Shown here: positions 1 through 5,563 of the stretch, one piece after another | Numbering within the stretch: position 1 is the stretch's first letter | How the letters are laid out: the number at the start of each line of letters is the position of its first letter | NCBI GenBank assembly: GCA_963640555.1 | Contig: CAVHZB010000087.1 | Location: 1 to 11,278 of the forward strand | DNA: 11,278 nucleotides | Direction of reading: 5' to 3' | Source of the DNA: F23-B02 sp963640555 | GTDB taxonomy: Bacteria > Bacillota > Clostridia > Oscillospirales > Oscillospiraceae | Notes under the pieces: model-generated | Databases searched by the model: none | What the model was told of the DNA's origin: nothing | What the model saw: only the letters and a program-made list of their open reading frames with translations | Translations under genes and position numbers: made by a program

Positions 1-7
1 GCACACT

Positions 8-334
8 ATGTTTTTAGCAGAAGCAGCAACAGCAGGCGGCAGTTCTACATCTATGATCATTCTTCTTCTCGTATTTTTCGTCTTGATGTGGTTCTTTATG
101 ATAAGACCTGAAAAGAAAAAGCAGAAGAAGATCGAAGCCATGCGCAATGCGCTCAGTGTTGGCGATGAAATAGTCACCATAGGCGGTATTATGGGAACGA
201 TCGTACATGTCACCGAGGATGATATCACCATCGAGACCAGCGAAGATAAGGTTCGCGTTCAGCTCAAGAAGTGGGCGATCGGTACCAATGTGAGAGCAGA
301 GGCTGCCGAGGCGAAGGAAAAAGAGAAAAAATAA
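8..334 (+). CDS. yajC: YajC, Sec translocase accessory membrane protein
   Basis: The 108-residue product has the standard YajC layout: a short N-terminal tail rich in Ala, Gly and Ser, one membrane helix at about residues 16-32, the junction motif MIRPEKKKQKK right after it (31-41), then a small soluble domain (about 48-95) with the family pattern VGDEIVTIGGIMGTI. It ends in a charged Ala/Glu/Lys tail. YajC associates with SecDF-YidC at the cytoplasmic membrane and supports protein export. The length is normal for the family. The window begins only 7 bases before the ATG, so the ribosome site and any upstream gene cannot be seen; in Firmicutes yajC often follows tgt. The next gene, a TIGR04086-type membrane protein, matches the Bacillus yrbF-yrzE order. 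Confidence 0.95.
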   Translation: MFLAEAATAGGSSTSMIILLLVFFVLMWFFMIRPEKKKQKKIEAMRNALSVGDEIVTIGGIMGTIVHVTEDDITIETSEDKVRVQLKKWAIGTNVRAEAAEAKEKEKK

Positions 335-341
335 TTTACCT

Positions 342-370
342 GCATTAAAATATCCCCCGACTAATATGAT
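342..370 (+). promoter_or_regulatory. Weak sigma-E-like promoter candidate inside the hairpin
   Basis: GCATTAA (342-348), a 14-base spacer and AATATGAT (363-370) partly match the sigma-E elements KMATATT and CATACAnT. The spacing fits but the match is poor, about four of seven informative positions in each box. TATGAT (365-370) could also be a sigma-A -10, but no acceptable -35 lies upstream of it. The call rests mostly on the parallel with spoIVA: in both places the -10 ends zero or one base before GTACAAAC in a hairpin loop. Confidence 0.22.
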
Positions 371-397
371 GTACAAACATCATCAGTCGGGGGTATT
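354..397 (+). promoter_or_regulatory. Hairpin between yajC and the TIGR04086 gene, with the SD in its 3' arm
   Basis: The outer stem pairs CCCCCGACT (354-362) with AGTCGGGGG (385-393). After an uneven internal loop, a six-pair inner stem (366-371 with 378-383) closes on TACAAA. The stem is followed by TATTATT and the ATG of the next gene at 401. It may act as a weak terminator for yajC, since the U tract is poor. No other purine-rich site precedes the ATG, so GGGGG at 389-393 is the only visible ribosome binding site and would be buried in the folded form. The layout is very like that upstream of spoIVA. Confidence 0.65.
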
Positions 398-400
398 ATT

Positions 401-814
401 ATGTCTTCAAGCAAAAGCAGTGGAAAGGGAAGGACAACTACGGGGATAATAGCAGCACTTGTGATGTCGGCGATACTGTGCGGAGCATATGCAGTGCTTG
501 TTAAAAACGGAAAGTGCACTCAGGAAAATGCCGATATCGTAATAAGCATCGCAATTGCGATAAGCTCGGCATTAGGCGGAGCTCTGGCTAACGCCGGCAG
601 AGTGCAAAAACGCCTTATTGGCGGTGCAGTTACAGGAGCAGGCTATGCGGCGATATTGGCCGCAGTTCCGCTCGCAGCCTATCCGACTGAGGTCGATTGG
701 ATAAAAATTTTTGAAATAATTATCATTTCGATCGTTTGCGGCGCGATAGGCAGCACGGTCAATTTATGCAAAGGTAACAAAAAGTTTCGCAAAGACAGCA
801 AAATCAAAAGATAA
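401..814 (+). CDS. TIGR04086/YrzE-like four-helix membrane protein
   Basis: This is a 137-residue protein with a basic, Ser-rich N terminus, four predicted membrane helices (about 15-34, 45-65, 72-94 and 102-122) and a strongly basic tail (123-137). Small-residue patterns in the helices, such as ALGGALANAGR and IGGAVTGAGYA, resemble the TIGR04086 family (B. subtilis YrzE), whose function is unknown. Position directly after yajC supports this, because yrzE follows the yajC homologue in Bacillus. The start at 401 is chosen because it follows the only G-rich stretch (389-393) at a workable distance. Expression may depend on the hairpin that holds that stretch. The family call is from topology, motif style and neighbourhood, not from an alignment. 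Confidence 0.75.
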   Translation: MSSSKSSGKGRTTTGIIAALVMSAILCGAYAVLVKNGKCTQENADIVISIAIAISSALGGALANAGRVQKRLIGGAVTGAGYAAILAAVPLAAYPTEVDWIKIFEIIIISIVCGAIGSTVNLCKGNKKFRKDSKIKR

Positions 815-850
815 GATTACTTAGAGTATATGTGCAGTTAGGTTAACATA

Positions 851-979
851 ATGCAGAGCGATAACCTATATATAGTGAATATTACAGTAGACAATGACAA
901 AATATTGCGTCTGAAGTGCAGAAAGATAACGGCTGCGCCTCAGTCCGGTACTGCGGTTTACATAACGCTGTTAACATAA
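851..979 (+). CDS. Possible small protein (42 aa), doubtful
   Basis: An ATG opens a 42-codon frame ending at TAA 977-979. A weak AGG (839-841) precedes it. The product begins MQSDNLYIVNITVDNDK and has alternating hydrophobic and polar residues, which would suit a short beta-rich peptide. No membrane helix or known motif is visible and I do not recognise it. The frame sits between two copies of GTTAACATAAT, and the second copy overlaps its stop. It may be a real small gene, the remnant of a decayed gene, or chance. Confidence 0.22.
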   Translation: MQSDNLYIVNITVDNDKILRLKCRKITAAPQSGTAVYITLLT

Positions 980-983
980 TATA

Positions 984-1011
984 TTGACATAATCAACAAA
1001 AATGATGTAAT
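984..1011 (+). promoter_or_regulatory. Sigma-A-type promoter for the membrane protein-xerD unit
   Basis: A perfect -35 TTGACA (984-989) is followed after 16 bases by TGTAAT (1006-1011), five of six to the -10 consensus. Transcription would begin near 1018 and leave a leader of about 100 bases before the ATG at 1122. The -10 forms the left arm of an inverted repeat (ATGTAAT/ATTACAT), so a repressor site is possible. Confidence 0.6.
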
Positions 1012-1121
1012 TTTTCAAAAAGCCTTGATTACATTCAAAAATTGTATTATATTGTCCTTACGCAGAAATTATGTAAATCCGTGAGTTATTCTCCATCCTG
1101 CAGCGATGATTTAGGAGGCTT

Positions 1122-1652
1122 ATGGATAGGCAAAAATCTAATAATAATTTCGGGAAACGAGGGGCTTTTGACGCACGGTTGGTACTCGTATGTGCTTGCT
1201 TTGCTTTTGGAGCTCTGAGCTGTTTCCTCGTTTTCAGCACGATCAATGCTAATGTTAACTTTATTGCCGGTGAGCTTGGAGCCGGTAGTCGTTCACTTGT
1301 GTTTTTTTCCTGCGCAGTCCTGCTCGCGTTCGAAGCCGCAGCTGCCGTAATGGCATATGCGCCTGTGGCTGTCGCAGTGCTCAGCATTTTCAGCGGTACT
1401 GCGATGTGCTTTATGTCGCACCTTTATGAACAGACTATACCGTTTTCGACAGAATTTTTGAAATTTACCGTGTTTTGCTTTGTGTGCGTGTTGGCATTCG
1501 TGTATGTGCCGTATAACGCGCTTATGATCTCCGCTCGTCTTAAAATTCTGCTGAGGAACGACCGGTGCGCCAGAAATTCTGTGCTGTTTTTTTCTGCAGC
1601 CGTAGTTCTGTCAGGAGCAGCCGTTGCCGCTGCAGGATTCTTTTGCCTGTAG
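1122..1652 (+). CDS. Five-helix membrane protein, possibly a divergent SpoIIM
   Basis: The start follows a perfect AGGAGG (1113-1118) by three bases. The 176-residue product has a basic, Asn-rich N terminus and about five membrane helices (20-41, 58-78, 80-100, 113-135 and 153-175). It is unusually rich in Ala, Val and Phe, with several Cys in the helices. No enzymatic motif is visible. In many spore formers spoIIM, which encodes a part of the engulfment complex, lies just upstream of the xerD recombinase gene. Length, helix number and position fit, but I cannot see a diagnostic SpoIIM motif, so the identity is only a suggestion. The stop lies 34 bases before the xerD start, which indicates one transcript. 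Confidence 0.8.
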   Translation: MDRQKSNNNFGKRGAFDARLVLVCACFAFGALSCFLVFSTINANVNFIAGELGAGSRSLVFFSCAVLLAFEAAAAVMAYAPVAVAVLSIFSGTAMCFMSHLYEQTIPFSTEFLKFTVFCFVCVLAFVYVPYNALMISARLKILLRNDRCARNSVLFFSAAVVLSGAAVAAAGFFCL

Positions 1653-1686
1653 ATATTTTGCAGACCTTATAGAAAGGAGGGTACTG

Positions 1687-2586
1687 ATGAAAAATTCGGA
1701 ATGTCTTGAGATGTTTAATAAATATCTTGTAGAGGTCAAGAAGTGTTCACAGAATACCCTCAGCTCATATATGCGCGATGTCCGGCAGCTCGGAGACTAT
1801 TTGGATGTTCATACCGAGGCCTCCATCGACAGCGCCGCGGAGGATGAGCTCCATGATTATATCGAATGGCTCAAGGGCAACGGCAAATCGGTTGCAACGG
1901 TATCCAGGGCGATAGCGTCGATAAAGTGCCTTTACGGCGTACTTGTTGATAACGGAGTTGTGGCTGAAAATCCGACCGGTAAGCTCACGCCGGATAAAAC
2001 AACGCATAAGCTCCCTCAGATACTCACCAGCAAAGAAGTGGAGCTGCTTTTAGAGCAGCCCTCATGCACGGATGCAAAGGGGTATAGAGACAGGGCGATG
2101 CTCGAGCTTCTATATGCAACGGGCATAAGGGTAAGCGAGCTTATAGCGCTCAATCTCAGCGATGTCAATACATCCGCAGGTGTTGTACGGTGCATCAGTA
2201 AAGACAAGGAGCGTCTTATACCACTTTATTCGACCGCTATCAAAGCGCTTGCGGAATACATAGAGTTTGTCCGTCCGCAAATGATAGCGTTGCCCGGTGA
2301 ACAGGCTCTGTTTGTCAATGTCAGCGGAGAAAGAATGTCGCGTCAGGGCTTTTGGAAGATAATTAAATCTTATCAGCAGAAAGCTCATATTGAGAAAACG
2401 ATAACACCGCATACACTTCGCCACTCGTTTGCCGCACATCTGCTTGAAAACGGTGCCGATCTGCGCTCAATACAGGAGATGCTCGGTCATTCGGATATAT
2501 CCTCAACACAGATATATTCTCAGCTTGTAAAAAAACAGCTCAAGGATGTCTACAATAAGGCACATCCAAGAGCTCACAATGCTTGA
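1687..2586 (+). CDS. xerD: Tyrosine recombinase XerD
   Basis: This is a site-specific recombinase that resolves chromosome dimers at dif with FtsK. The 299-residue protein has an N-terminal core-binding domain (about 1-90, with the pattern SQNTLSSYMRDVRQL) and a catalytic domain (about 108-292). All six active-site residues are present: R148 (ATGIRVSE), K172, H242 and R245 (HTLRHSF), H268 (LGHSD) and nucleophile Y277. R148 and K172 have the same numbers as in E. coli XerD. The C-terminal KAHPRA tail is typical of XerD. An earlier in-frame ATG at 1624 would overlap the upstream gene; the start at 1687 is preferred because AAAGGAGG (1673-1680) precedes it by 6 bases and the protein then has the usual length. 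It ends just before a strong bidirectional terminator. Confidence 0.94.
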   Translation: MKNSECLEMFNKYLVEVKKCSQNTLSSYMRDVRQLGDYLDVHTEASIDSAAEDELHDYIEWLKGNGKSVATVSRAIASIKCLYGVLVDNGVVAENPTGKLTPDKTTHKLPQILTSKEVELLLEQPSCTDAKGYRDRAMLELLYATGIRVSELIALNLSDVNTSAGVVRCISKDKERLIPLYSTAIKALAEYIEFVRPQMIALPGEQALFVNVSGERMSRQGFWKIIKSYQQKAHIEKTITPHTLRHSFAAHLLENGADLRSIQEMLGHSDISSTQIYSQLVKKQLKDVYNKAHPRAHNA

Positions 2587-2589
2587 TAT

Positions 2590-2627
2590 ATAAAACTGCT
2601 GCCGTCAGACAACGACAGCAGTTTTAT
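2590..2627. terminator. Bidirectional terminator between convergent genes
   Basis: AAAACTGCTG (2592-2601) pairs with CAGCAGTTTT (2616-2625); CCGT/ACG pairs above a single C-A mismatch extend the stem. The A run on the left and the T run on the right make it usable from both strands. It lies between xerD (+) and the convergent ATP-grasp gene (-) and would serve both. Confidence 0.85.
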
Positions 2628-2632
2628 AATTA

Positions 2633-4276
2633 TCAGGTTTTGTATTTAAGTTTGTTTTCGATAGCGTAGCGTTCTGCTGCGCTTCCTTTTTTGCAGTATA
2701 TAACAACATTGGGCGACTCAAGAAACGCATCAGGCTCAATAACGCCAACTGATTCCGGTATAGTTATTTTCCGGAGCGCCTTGCATGTGCGGAAGGCGTA
2801 TGTGCATATCTTTTCACAGCCCTCAGGCAGAGTGAGACTTTCAAGTGCAGTGCAGCGGTTGAATGCAGAGCGCGATATGGTCTTCACGGGGAACCTGAGC
2901 TCAATGTGCTTCAAGTTCCTGCAATGATAAAAGGCGAGATAACCGATCTCGTCAAGCCGGGCATCTACAACAAGCTCGGTCAGCGTTGCACTGTCTTTAA
3001 ATGTGCTGTCCGCGATCACTCGAACGGGTTTTCCTTCTATGGACGCAGGTATGACAAGCCTGGAAACGCTCTTGCTGCCGGATGAGAGGGTTACCGAGCC
3101 GTGCGCAATAGAATAGTTAAAGTCGAGTACGGCACTTCTCAGGGCATAATTTTTAAATGCGTCGGATATTATACGATCCTTGTATTTACCGTAAAGCGGA
3201 CCATTATTATACTGGTGTATATCTATGCCCGCTCCGCCGACATTGTATTCAATTAGTACAGGCTCTCCGTCCTCATCTATCGCAATATCCCATGAAGCTA
3301 CTCCAAACATCGGGACGCGCATATGGCAGCGCTTGACCGCCTCAAGAGCCTTATCAAAGTTGGGCACAAAGCCATCGCTGAAAATAAAGCCGTTCGGGTG
3401 AACATCATATCTCTCGCCCTTCTGTGTGTAACCGCAGCTATTGAGGTGTCCATCCGGTCTGACACCGCAGCCGACACCGCCGCTGCTGAAATTGTCAACA
3501 CGGCTGCCGCTGTTTCCTATCCTCACGACTGCGGACAGGGGAATGGACTCCCCATCGAGCATTATGCATATTATACGGATCGTGTTGACAGACGAGGCGT
3601 TCATCTTTGCCATCTCCGGGTGCTGCTTCATAACGAGCTGCACCGCAATGTCCGGATCTACATCGAGAGACTGAGAAATATCATCCCTCGAGCTGCCGGT
3701 GCCAAGAAATCTAACGCCCTTTCCTCCGCTGCTCGCGCGGCTTATTTTTACAACGATGCCGGGGTCGAGGCTATCATACAGCTTATCGACCGCCTCCTGC
3801 TTTGTCATAGGAGAAAAGTCGTCGTTAAGATATAGACCGTGCACCTTGCGGATCAGAGTTACAGGATGCTTTACGCACGGCAGGAGCACATCCATATAGT
3901 TCTTATCCAAGAAAGCGCGCAGATAATCGTGGTCTATTTTGCTCCACTCGACATTATAGTAATGTATATCGCTGCCTACATATTCGGGACTGTATATCCC
4001 GGTTTTGTCGCTGTACACCTGTACCCAAAGCGGATCGACAAGACCTGTATCCCATATATCGCTCCATGCGGTTCTGATATCATCAAGCTGCTGCTGTGTA
4101 AGCTCGGCCGTTTCTCCGGTCATTTTCTTGAACCATTCTTTCAGAACGGCAGCCTTGCTTCCTCTTTCTGCACCGCGCTGCATGGCATTGACTGCACGGC
4201 AGAGGTCATCGCGCCTGTATCTGCACAGCGTGTCGAACATATAACTGAATACCTTATCTTTGATTGAGCCTTTCAT
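2633..4276 (-). CDS. ATP-grasp (sugar-transfer-associated type) fused to BspA-type leucine-rich repeats
   Basis: The 547-residue protein has three parts. Residues 1-110 are a charged helical N-terminal region. Residues about 130-375 resemble the sugar-transfer-associated ATP-grasp family (PF14397): candidate nucleotide-binding K177 in VVKISR, a Gly-rich loop SSGGKG (182-187), NTIRI (231-235), DNFSSGG (261-267), and the metal-site segment SWDIAIDEDGEPVLIEYN (329-346) with D330, E343 and N345. Residues about 393-525 hold about five BspA-like (LRR_5) repeats of the form I-x-x-x-AF-x-x-C-x-x-L-x-x-I-x-L-P. ATP-grasp enzymes usually ligate a carboxylate to an amine, but substrate and product are unknown here. 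No signal peptide or anchor is seen, although BspA repeats are usually found on exported proteins. The start at 4276 follows GGAGG by five bases, with its own promoter. It stands alone among housekeeping genes, so recent arrival is possible. Confidence 0.88.
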   Translation of the reverse strand: MKGSIKDKVFSYMFDTLCRYRRDDLCRAVNAMQRGAERGSKAAVLKEWFKKMTGETAELTQQQLDDIRTAWSDIWDTGLVDPLWVQVYSDKTGIYSPEYVGSDIHYYNVEWSKIDHDYLRAFLDKNYMDVLLPCVKHPVTLIRKVHGLYLNDDFSPMTKQEAVDKLYDSLDPGIVVKISRASSGGKGVRFLGTGSSRDDISQSLDVDPDIAVQLVMKQHPEMAKMNASSVNTIRIICIMLDGESIPLSAVVRIGNSGSRVDNFSSGGVGCGVRPDGHLNSCGYTQKGERYDVHPNGFIFSDGFVPNFDKALEAVKRCHMRVPMFGVASWDIAIDEDGEPVLIEYNVGGAGIDIHQYNNGPLYGKYKDRIISDAFKNYALRSAVLDFNYSIAHGSVTLSSGSKSVSRLVIPASIEGKPVRVIADSTFKDSATLTELVVDARLDEIGYLAFYHCRNLKHIELRFPVKTISRSAFNRCTALESLTLPEGCEKICTYAFRTCKALRKITIPESVGVIEPDAFLESPNVVIYCKKGSAAERYAIENKLKYKT

Positions 4277-4305
4277 AGTATCCTCCGATAAAAAGTTACA
4301 TCAGC

Positions 4306-4334
4306 AGTATAGTATAAGTGCCTAAATATAGCAA
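4306..4334 (-). promoter_or_regulatory. Promoter for the ATP-grasp/LRR gene
   Basis: On the minus strand TTGCTA (4334 to 4329) lies 17 bases before TATACT (4311 to 4306). Transcription would start near 4299 and leave a leader of about 23 bases with the GGAGG site. TATACT occurs twice, overlapping by one base, so the exact start is uncertain. Confidence 0.55.
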
Positions 4335-4360
4335 TGATATTAATGAAATTTTACAAATTC

Positions 4361-4397
4361 AGCTTGACGATGCATAAAAGCCGAGAGCTGAGTTTTG
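4361..4397 (+). repeat. Copy 1 of a short diverged intergenic repeat
   Basis: This stretch matches 7341-7375. The core AAAAGCCGA(G/C)AG(C/G)(T/C)GAGTTTT, 4376-4396, is 18 of 21 identical between copies, and the flanking AGC, TGACG and CAT are shared with small gaps. It lies between divergent promoters, just upstream of the ruvC -35. Its A-run and T-run ends allow an imperfect small hairpin. Function unknown; chance similarity is not excluded. Confidence 0.4.
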
Positions 4398-4400
4398 CTG

Positions 4401-4429
4401 TTGTAATGGAGACGGTCTTATGGTAAAAT
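4401..4429 (+). promoter_or_regulatory. Extended -10 promoter of the ruvCAB operon
   Basis: TTGTAA (4401-4406), a 17-base spacer and TAAAAT (4424-4429) with an extended TGG just before it (4421-4423). Transcription would start near 4436, only a few bases before the GTG at 4443, which favours the TTG at 4452 as the ruvC start. No SOS (DinR-type GAAC-N4-GTTC) box is visible, unlike many ruvAB operons. Confidence 0.6.
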
Positions 4430-4451
4430 ACGATGATAGGATGTGATCAAA

Positions 4452-4967
4452 TTGCGTATTCTGGGCATCGACCCCGGACTTGCTACAGTCGGCTTTTCGG
4501 TCGTTGATACCGATAAGACTAAAATGCGGCTCGTGACCTGCGGTGTGATTTCCACACCGGCTCACACCTCGCTTTCGAGCCGTCTTGACAGAATATTCTG
4601 TGATATGAACGAGCTTTTTTCCACCTTTTCTCCGGATGTGATGTCGGTAGAGGAGCTGTTTTTCAATACGAATATCACCACCGGAATTTCGGTTGCCCAT
4701 GCCAGAGGCGTGATCCTGCTGGCGGCATACCGTGCCGGAGTTGCGGTTTTTGAGTATACGCCGCTTCAGGTGAAGCAAGCGGTCGTCGGATATGGCAGAG
4801 CCGAGAAAAATCAGGTCATTGACATGGTTCGGAGAATACTTAATTTGCCGTCTGCACCGAAGCCGGACGACGCAGCTGACGCAGTGGCCCTTGCAATATG
4901 CCATGCAAGGAGCTCAAGCTCACTGCTCAGCCGAAAGGAGAATGAGGGAATATGCTCTACCATTTAA
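4452..4967 (+). CDS. ruvC: RuvC, Holliday-junction resolvase
   Basis: RuvC cuts Holliday junctions symmetrically after RuvAB migration. The start MRILGIDPG is the family's usual opening and corresponds to TTG at 4452, with AGGATG (4438-4443) as a ribosome site. A GTG at 4443 would add three residues (MIK) but has no properly spaced ribosome site and sits almost at the predicted transcript start. Counted from that GTG, the acidic active-site set is D10 (GIDPG), E70 (SVEELFF), D143 and D146 (KPDDAADAVALA), with the RNase H-fold order intact. At about 171 residues it has a normal length. Its end overlaps the ruvA start by 16 bases, which suggests translational coupling. It is the first gene of ruvCAB. 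Confidence 0.95.
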   Translation: MRILGIDPGLATVGFSVVDTDKTKMRLVTCGVISTPAHTSLSSRLDRIFCDMNELFSTFSPDVMSVEELFFNTNITTGISVAHARGVILLAAYRAGVAVFEYTPLQVKQAVVGYGRAEKNQVIDMVRRILNLPSAPKPDDAADAVALAICHARSSSSLLSRKENEGICSTI

Positions 4968-5551
4968 ACGGAACAGTTACAGACATCGACATAAACCTCG
5001 CGGTGATCGACTGCGGGGGAGTGGGGTATGCCGTCAATACCACTGCCGGTACGCTCTCGAGCCTCAGGATAAATGAGAAAGCCAAGCTTTACATATCCGA
5101 GTATATAAAAGAGGACTGTTTTGAGCTGTTCGGATTTTCAACGATGAGCGAGAAGCGCTGCTTTGAGATGCTTCTGACCGTATCCGGGATAGGACCTAAG
5201 GCCGCTCAGGCAATTTTATGTGCAATAACGCCGGAAGGTCTCGCACTGGCGATAATGAACGGCGATGATAAGGCGATATCAGCGGCACAGGGAGTCGGCA
5301 AAAAGATAGCTCAGCGCGTAATACTTGAGCTAAAGGACAAGGTTTCCAAGGAAATGGGCAGAGCCTCGGTTGAGTTGCCTGCCGCCGCGGTGCTGTCTGC
5401 CGAAGCCGGCACAAATAAAAGTGATGCGATCGCGGCGCTCATGGTGCTCGGCTATGGTGCTGCCGAGATAAATGCAGCTATAAAAAAGCTTGACATTGCA
5501 GACATGAGCACAGAACAAATAGTCAAGACCGCTTTGAAGAATCTTGCATGA
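4952..5551 (+). CDS. ruvA: RuvA, Holliday-junction binding subunit
   Basis: The 199-residue protein has the three RuvA domains: an N-terminal OB fold (about 1-62, opening MLYHLNGTV and containing DCGGVGY), a middle domain with two helix-hairpin-helix motifs (LLTVSGIGPKAA near 74-85, and AAQGVGKKIAQRVI near 111-124), and after a flexible Ala-rich linker a C-terminal domain (about 155-199) that contacts RuvB. Tetramers of RuvA hold the junction in a square plane and load RuvB. The ATG at 4952 lies inside the end of ruvC and follows GAGGGA (4944-4949). It ends 12 bases before ruvB, all in one operon. Confidence 0.96.
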   Translation: MLYHLNGTVTDIDINLAVIDCGGVGYAVNTTAGTLSSLRINEKAKLYISEYIKEDCFELFGFSTMSEKRCFEMLLTVSGIGPKAAQAILCAITPEGLALAIMNGDDKAISAAQGVGKKIAQRVILELKDKVSKEMGRASVELPAAAVLSAEAGTNKSDAIAALMVLGYGAAEINAAIKKLDIADMSTEQIVKTALKNLA

Positions 5552-5563
5552 CGGAGGTAGAGG

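Larger units (their letters stand above)
815..1121. other. AT-rich intergenic region
   Basis: No well-supported gene lies in these 307 bases. They hold a doubtful 42-codon ORF (851-979) flanked by an 11-base direct repeat GTTAACATAAT (842-852 and 970-980), one good promoter (984-1011), a second weaker promoter-like pair (TTGATT 1025-1030, TTATAT 1047-1052), an inverted repeat ATGTAAT/ATTACAT (1005-1011 and 1028-1034), and a repeated TTCAAAAA (1014-1021 and 1034-1041). The last 10 bases carry the AGGAGG site (1113-1118) of the next gene. No terminator hairpin follows the TIGR04086 gene. Confidence 0.7.

Noticed and set aside
14..376. 120-codon minus-strand ORF opposite yajC
   Set aside because: It is antisense to YajC, starts inside the hairpin after yajC and shows repetitive Cys/Leu/Phe content from the complementary strand.
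1624..1686. Longer N terminus for XerD from ATG 1624
   Set aside because: It would overlap the upstream gene, lacks a ribosome site, and shifts the active-site numbering away from the XerD standard.
3323..3835. 170-codon plus-strand ORF opposite the ATP-grasp gene
   Set aside because: It has no ribosome site or family resemblance, and it lies wholly antisense to a gene with intact motifs; a shadow frame.
4364..4369. TTGACG as the -35 of ruvC
   Set aside because: No -10-like box lies at 16-18 bases; the extended -10 promoter at 4401-4429 is much better.
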